Source of the DNA: an uncultured Clostridia bacterium
GTDB lineage: Bacteria; Bacillota; Clostridia; UMGS1883
Reading direction: 5' to 3'
NCBI GenBank assembly: GCA_934454525.1
Contig: CAKSFM010000001.1
Location: 62,001-126,000 of the forward strand
Length of the DNA stretch: 64,000 bases
Shown: positions 60,391-64,000 of the stretch, in pieces
Numbering within the stretch: position 1 is the stretch's first letter
Layout of the letters: the number at the start of each line of letters is the position of its first letter
Program-made: the position numbers and the translations under genes
The notes under the pieces: model-generated
Told to the model about the DNA's origin: nothing
Database searches by the model: none
The model's input: only the letters and a program-made list of their open reading frames with translations

Positions 60391-60419
60391 TTGCAATAAT
60401 GCCGCGCGTCTGTTATAAT
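60391..60419 (+). promoter_or_regulatory. Sigma-A type promoter of ruvX
   Basis: TTGCAA (60391-60396) and TATAAT (60414-60419) are 17 nt apart, 34 nt before the ruvX ATG. Confidence 0.72.
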
Positions 60420-60453
60420 TACATTACGACAAAACAATTCGGGAGTGAAGCAA

Positions 60454-60879
60454 ATGATGCCCGGCAAAAAAATCCTCGGACTTGATTACGGCGAAGCGCG
60501 CATAGGAGTTGCGGTGAGCGATATTTTCGGAATGGTTGCAACACCCATGGAAACAATCTGTGAGAAAAACCGCGACCTGCAGCTCAAAAAAACAGCCGAA
60601 GTCATCGCCGGTAACAATATAGGGAAAATCGTTGTCGGTTATCCGAAAAGGATGGACGGCACCATCGGTCACCGTGCGGAGTACACAAAGGCATTTGCCG
60701 AGGAGCTTTCCGAGAAAACGGGCGTTGAGTACGTTTTGTGGGATGAGAGGCTTTCCAGCACCGAAGCTCACAGGATTCTTGAGGAGGGCGGCGTGAGCGG
60801 AAAGAAGCGCAAAACAAAGGTTGATAAGATTGCCGCCGTTATTATCCTGCAGGGTTATCTTGACAGCTGTACTCACTGA
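60454..60879 (+). CDS. ruvX: Holliday-junction resolvase-like / pre-16S rRNA nuclease YqgF
   Basis: ATG 60454 follows GGGAG. The 141-residue protein has RNase-H-fold motifs KKILGLDYGEARIGVAVSD, KIVVGYPKRMDGTIG, and VLWDERLSSTEAHRIL with a late KTKVDKIAAVIILQGYL. YqgF proteins process the 16S rRNA 5' end. It is followed by a DUF1292 gene as in Bacillus (yrrK-yrzB). Confidence 0.94.
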   Translation: MMPGKKILGLDYGEARIGVAVSDIFGMVATPMETICEKNRDLQLKKTAEVIAGNNIGKIVVGYPKRMDGTIGHRAEYTKAFAEELSEKTGVEYVLWDERLSSTEAHRILEEGGVSGKKRKTKVDKIAAVIILQGYLDSCTH

Positions 60880-60901
60880 AGATTTGAAACGGAGGATTAT
60901 A

Positions 60902-61162
60902 ATGAACGAAAACGAAAAGGATTTTGATGCCGTTGAGGAGGAATATGAATTTCTCGACACGGTGGAATATGAAAATGAAACATATTTTCTGATGACTCCG
61001 GCAACCGATTCGGACGAGATTGACGGCGAGGTATATGTTATGAAGCTTGTTGAAATCGACGGAGAGGAAATGCTTGAGGGCGTTGACGACGGTGAAATTT
61101 TTGACGCGGTTTACAACATTTTCAAAGAAAAAAATAAGGACGAATTTGAATTTATGGATTGA
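60902..61162 (+). CDS. DUF1292 acidic protein (YrzB-like)
   Basis: ATG 60902 follows GGAGGA by about 6 nt. The 86-residue protein is very acidic: VEEEYEFLDTVEYENETYFLM and a conserved VYVMKLVEIDGEEML block. DUF1292 is common downstream of ruvX in Firmicutes; its function is unknown. The earlier frame opening at 60821 overlaps ruvX and is not used. Confidence 0.88.
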   Translation: MNENEKDFDAVEEEYEFLDTVEYENETYFLMTPATDSDEIDGEVYVMKLVEIDGEEMLEGVDDGEIFDAVYNIFKEKNKDEFEFMD

Positions 61163-61197
61163 TTTTTTCGGTTCGCTGTGTTAATATGGCATTGTTA

Positions 61198-61380
61198 CCC
61201 TGCGGTGTGCGCAGTTACGGATTTATTTTAACCAACACTTCTACTACGGGAGATCATATAGAGCTGTGGCGTGTAAGCCCTTACCTACGGGTCAGAGGGA
61301 AACCCAGGAGCAGCTCCGAGATCACCCACCTGCTCACGCAGGTTTAGAATATTCCGAAATAAACGGCACTGCGGGGTTTT
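61198..61380 (+). ncRNA. ssrS: Probable 6S RNA
   Basis: The 183-nt non-coding stretch after DUF1292 has complementary ends: CCCTGCGGTG at 61198 pairs with CACTGCGGGG near 61367 (two G-U pairs), followed by a T-rich run. The interior has long imperfect pairing with a central bubble (GTGTAAGCCC...GGGTCAGAGGG). This is the plan of 6S RNA, which sequesters sigma-A RNA polymerase. Assigned by structure and context only. Confidence 0.6.
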
Positions 61381-61408
61381 TATTTTATAATTTAAGGAAG
61401 GATTTCAA

Positions 61409-62371
61409 ATGAAAAAAGGAATTAGAGCTTTTATACTTGCGGCGGCGCTTTCAGTTTCGCTTCCGATTTCTTCACTTGCAGCGTTTAAGGATATGCCCTC
61501 GGGCGCGGACGGTGCCTGCCTTCAGCGCGCCGTTGACAACAATTTGCTTACCGGCTTTGAGGATGAAACAATCCGCCCGGCAGACGCGATTACACGCGCC
61601 CAGATGGCGGCAATCACAGTGCGCGCTTTCGGAGCAACAAGGGCAGCCGACATTGCAAATTACACGGACGTTTCTTCTTCCGACTGGTTTTATGATTCCA
61701 TGGCAAAGGCAGTTGCAATGGAGGCGTTCCAGGGCAGCGGCAACAAGCTGAACCCCACGGACAATATATCACGCCAGGAAGCCATGATTGTGCTCTCAAG
61801 AGTTTTTGCCCTGCCGGAGTCTGACGGTGCGCTTGATAAATATACCGACGCATCTCTTGTTGCGGACTGGGCAAAGGACGGCGTTTCCAAAATTGCTGGC
61901 GGCGGGTATCTTCCGGAAAACGACTCGGCGCTTCGCCCGACAGATAAGATGACGCGCCTTGAATTTGCGCAGATTATGGATAAGCTGGTAAGTATGTACA
62001 TAACGGAAAGCGGCGAATATACGGCGGATAAGCTTTCGGACGGAAACATTCTTGTTAAAGCGTCCGATGTGTCATTTAAAGGCATGGAGGAAAGCACCTC
62101 CGTTATTATCGGCGATGGTGTGGACGGAAAAACAAGCTTTACCGACTGCAAGCCAAGCCGCGTTATTATCCGCGGCGGTACGTGCATTATAAACTCCGGC
62201 ACGTACAAAGCGGTAAATGCAATCGGTTACGGAACAAAGCTCGTGCTGATGAAACATCCTTCGGAGCTTATTATCCCCGGCAGCACAGCTGTTTTTGACG
62301 CTGAGAGAGGTAAGGGAGAGATAATTTTAACGCTTCCGAGCCTTGAAGTACCTGACAAAAAGAGCAATTGA
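61409..62371 (+). CDS. Secreted SLH-domain protein
   Basis: The 320-residue protein has a signal peptide (ILAAALSVSLPISSLAAF) and three SLH repeats in residues 25-200 (AAFKDMPSGADGACLQRAVD, MTRLEFAQIMDKLVS). The last 110 residues have beta-rich sequence (VSFKGMEESTSVIIGDGVDG, SRVIIRGGTCIINSG) resembling a right-handed beta-helix turn. It may be an S-layer or wall-surface protein. The gene has its own ribosome site (AAGGAAGG) downstream of the 6S RNA. Confidence 0.85.
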   Translation: MKKGIRAFILAAALSVSLPISSLAAFKDMPSGADGACLQRAVDNNLLTGFEDETIRPADAITRAQMAAITVRAFGATRAADIANYTDVSSSDWFYDSMAKAVAMEAFQGSGNKLNPTDNISRQEAMIVLSRVFALPESDGALDKYTDASLVADWAKDGVSKIAGGGYLPENDSALRPTDKMTRLEFAQIMDKLVSMYITESGEYTADKLSDGNILVKASDVSFKGMEESTSVIIGDGVDGKTSFTDCKPSRVIIRGGTCIINSGTYKAVNAIGYGTKLVLMKHPSELIIPGSTAVFDAERGKGEIILTLPSLEVPDKKSN

Positions 62372-62390
62372 TAAAATTTTCAGTTTTTTC

Positions 62391-62419
62391 TTGACAAAGA
62401 ATATTTTCTCTGTTATAAT
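62391..62419 (+). promoter_or_regulatory. Consensus sigma-A promoter of the T-box leader
   Basis: TTGACA (62391-62396) and TATAAT (62414-62419) with a 17-nt spacer, a perfect vegetative consensus, 20 nt after the SLH stop. Confidence 0.85.
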
Positions 62420-62440
62420 ACAACTAATTTAATAACCAAA

Positions 62441-62714
62441 CGCAATGAAGGGAAGGAGTAAATACCCTGAACCGGTTATAGAGAGAGGCGGACGGTGGAA
62501 GCGCCTTATCGGAAGGTATTGAAGTAGTCCCGGAGCGGCTGACCGAACAGTGCACGGTGCGCTAAGTAGACTCAGACGGAGAAGTTTCCGCCGTATAAAG
62601 GGATTTCGGCATCGATTTATTTCCGTGCTGTATGAGGTGCAAGGATAGTTCCCTTGCATGAAGTTAGGTGGTAACACGAGTCATTCGTCCTAATACGGAC
62701 GGATGACTTTTTTT
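62441..62714 (+). ncRNA. T-box riboswitch leader
   Basis: A stem I region with GAAGGAGTA and AGAGAGAGGCGGACGGTGG is followed by further hairpins and the T-box bulge sequence AGGTGGTAACACGAG (62665-62679), then a terminator (GTCATTCGTCC with GGACGGATGAC and a T-run). T-box leaders sense uncharged tRNA and normally control aminoacyl-tRNA synthetase or amino-acid genes. I could not fix the specifier codon with confidence. The next gene is an acyl-CoA synthetase, separated by a repeat. Confidence 0.9.
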
Positions 62715-62716
62715 GT

Positions 62717-62880
62717 TAGGCATAGCAGACCCGAACACATGCGCCCAATGCTTGTTAAATTTCCGCTCAGCCGTTCTTTCGGGATTTGCAAGGCTGACGT
62801 ATATCAAGACCGACAACACAGAAAAAGACGATTTTCAGGCTTTTTGAGCGGGTTCGGATACTGACATATCTGCCTACGGA
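62717..62880. repeat. Composite interspersed repeat downstream of the T-box
   Basis: The first 80 nt (TAGGCATAGCAGACCCGAAC, then GCGCCCAATGCTTG and CCGTTCTTTCGGGATTTGC) match one end of the 25584-25861 element. The next 65 nt match the 47790-47860 repeat. It is a join of two repeat families. The following 62881-62969 has no recognised feature. Confidence 0.75.
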
Positions 62881-62969
62881 AAACCGTCCGCAATAAGACC
62901 GCTTATTACCCGACTCTTTGTACACTCCGCGGAACACGCCTTATTTTATATTTTTCGGGAGGATTTATG

Positions 62970-64000
62970 ATGGAACTGTTAAACAACTATTTACCGAGGA
63001 TTGATTTTGACGATTACGATGATTTTAAGCAAAATTTCTCAATAAACGTACCTGAGCAATTTGACTTTGCGCGCGATATTGTTGACGGCTGGGCAAAGCT
63101 TGAACCCGGCAAGCGCGCCTTGCTTTATACAAATGACAGCGGCTGTACGCGCGAATTCACCTTTAGGGAGATATCGGAGCTTTCCAAGCGCGCAGCATCG
63201 TATTTTATCAGTTTAGGCATAAAAAAGGGTGACAGAGTGTTCACGCTTCTGCGCAGGAGATGGGAATATTGGATTTGCGCGGTTGCGCTGCACCGCATTG
63301 GAGCTGTTGTTGTTCCCGGTTCGGTTCAGCTCACCGAGAAGGACATTCTCTACAGAATTAACGCGGCGCAGGCGAAGCTTCTTCTCGCTGTTAATGACAG
63401 CTTTGTTACGGAACAGATTAAGGATTTATTGCAGAAATGCGATTCTCTCCGCCATATTCTGATTGCCGGTGATTCCGCAGCGGATGGTTTTAAATATTTC
63501 AACAGCGAATTTATAAAGCATGAACCGTACAGCGAACGCCCCGAGGCAGCCAACAGTGACGAAATGGTAATCTACTTCACCTCCGGCACATCAGGCATGC
63601 CTAAAATGGCAATTCATAACCGCACATATCCGCTCGGGCACATTGTGACGGCGAAATATATGCAATGCGTTCAGAACAACGGACTGCATATCACTCAGGC
63701 AGACAGCGGCTGGGCAAAGTTCGGCTGGGGCAACATATACGGACAGTGGATTTGCGGCAGCGCGGTTCTGGCATATGACCCGCTGCGGTTCAATGCTGCA
63801 CACTTTCTCGAAACAACGGAAAAATACAAACCGACCTCAATGTGTATTCCTCCGACAATGTACCGCTTTCTTCTTCGTGACGGACTTGAGAAAAAACATA
63901 TTGCATCGGTTAAATGGTTTTCAACGGCAGGCGAGCCGCTTTCAGGCGAGGTAAACAGCCGTTTTCACGAAATCACGGGGCATTATATTCACGAGGGTTT
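62970..64000 (+). CDS. AMP-binding acyl-CoA synthetase (C-terminus outside window)
   Basis: ATG 62970 (second of two adjacent ATGs) has GGGAGGA at 7 nt. The open frame continues through 343 codons to the edge. It has the ANL-superfamily P-loop YFTSGTSGMPKMAIH near residue 195, ALHRIGAVVVPGSVQLTEKD, and WFSTAGEPLSGEV near 320, as in acetyl-CoA or medium-chain (ACSM-like) acyl-CoA synthetases. Substrate undecided. It lies downstream of the T-box/terminator but on the same strand. Confidence 0.88.
   Translation, partial: MELLNNYLPRIDFDDYDDFKQNFSINVPEQFDFARDIVDGWAKLEPGKRALLYTNDSGCTREFTFREISELSKRAASYFISLGIKKGDRVFTLLRRRWEYWICAVALHRIGAVVVPGSVQLTEKDILYRINAAQAKLLLAVNDSFVTEQIKDLLQKCDSLRHILIAGDSAADGFKYFNSEFIKHEPYSERPEAANSDEMVIYFTSGTSGMPKMAIHNRTYPLGHIVTAKYMQCVQNNGLHITQADSGWAKFGWGNIYGQWICGSAVLAYDPLRFNAAHFLETTEKYKPTSMCIPPTMYRFLLRDGLEKKHIASVKWFSTAGEPLSGEVNSRFHEITGHYIHEG

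Noticed and set aside
1..64000. tRNA or rRNA genes
   Set aside because: No cloverleaf with conserved GGTTCGAATCC-type arm or rRNA sequence was seen on reading both strands.

Overview
The window looks like the chromosome of an endospore-forming, anaerobic member of the Clostridia (Firmicutes), probably an uncultured gut or animal-associated lineage. The basis is a spoIIGA-sigE pair, spoIIID with a sigma-E type promoter, S-layer-homology (SLH) surface proteins, ECF vitamin transporters, a T-box leader, FMN and cobalamin riboswitches, a probable 6S RNA, and the absence of any respiratory membrane complex. The exact taxon is inference.

Layout. 1-10 kb: the N-terminal 1463 residues of a giant secreted heparinase-II/III-type lyase, an in-frame MDR/SDR chimera, a type I dehydroquinate-dehydratase-like protein, and two AraC regulators around a U32-like/QueG-like Fe-S pair. 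10-19.5 kb: one minus-strand operon led by a strong promoter, a cobalamin riboswitch and an attenuator. It encodes an SLH-anchored DUF4430 protein, an SLH-anchored prenyltransferase-repeat (alpha/alpha toroid) protein, a membrane-anchored DUF4430 protein, EcfT, and an EcfA-EcfA'-S triple fusion. The two domain types are the two halves of animal intrinsic factor/transcobalamin, so this reads as a split, surface-displayed bacterial corrinoid-capture system feeding a dedicated ECF importer. 19.6-27 kb: a hexuronate catabolic operon (GH39, uxaC, uxuB, uxuA, RraA-like) and a decayed FAD oxidoreductase truncated by a MITE-like element. 27.2-28.9 kb: spoIIGA-sigE.

29.4-42 kb: a 12-gene minus-strand array running mdh-fumC-hdrB-hdrC-hdrA-flxD-flxC-flxB-flxA-frdB-frdA-dicarboxylate-type transporter. 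It links oxaloacetate to succinate chemistry with a soluble NADH-oxidising, probably electron-bifurcating Flx-Hdr module. 42-50 kb: housekeeping and accessory genes (PfkB kinase, DUF6062, EamA, YbaK, HAD, a membrane protein, a XerD relative with altered catalytic residues, DUF1273, a sugar-kinase-like APH) and several MITE-like repeats.

50.4-55.4 kb: a polymorphic-toxin cassette array. It has four copies or remnants of a shared N-terminus, different C-terminal toxin domains, each followed within 2-19 nt by a different putative immunity gene, and duplicated pieces of the neighbouring spoIIID gene and its promoter. 55.5-64 kb: spoIIID, an FMN riboswitch with a riboflavin ECF S component, a PrsA-like foldase, a module flanked by direct repeats, ruvX-DUF1292-6S RNA, an SLH protein, and a T-box leader followed by a repeat and the start of an acyl-CoA synthetase.

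All calls come from reading motifs by eye. No database search was run.
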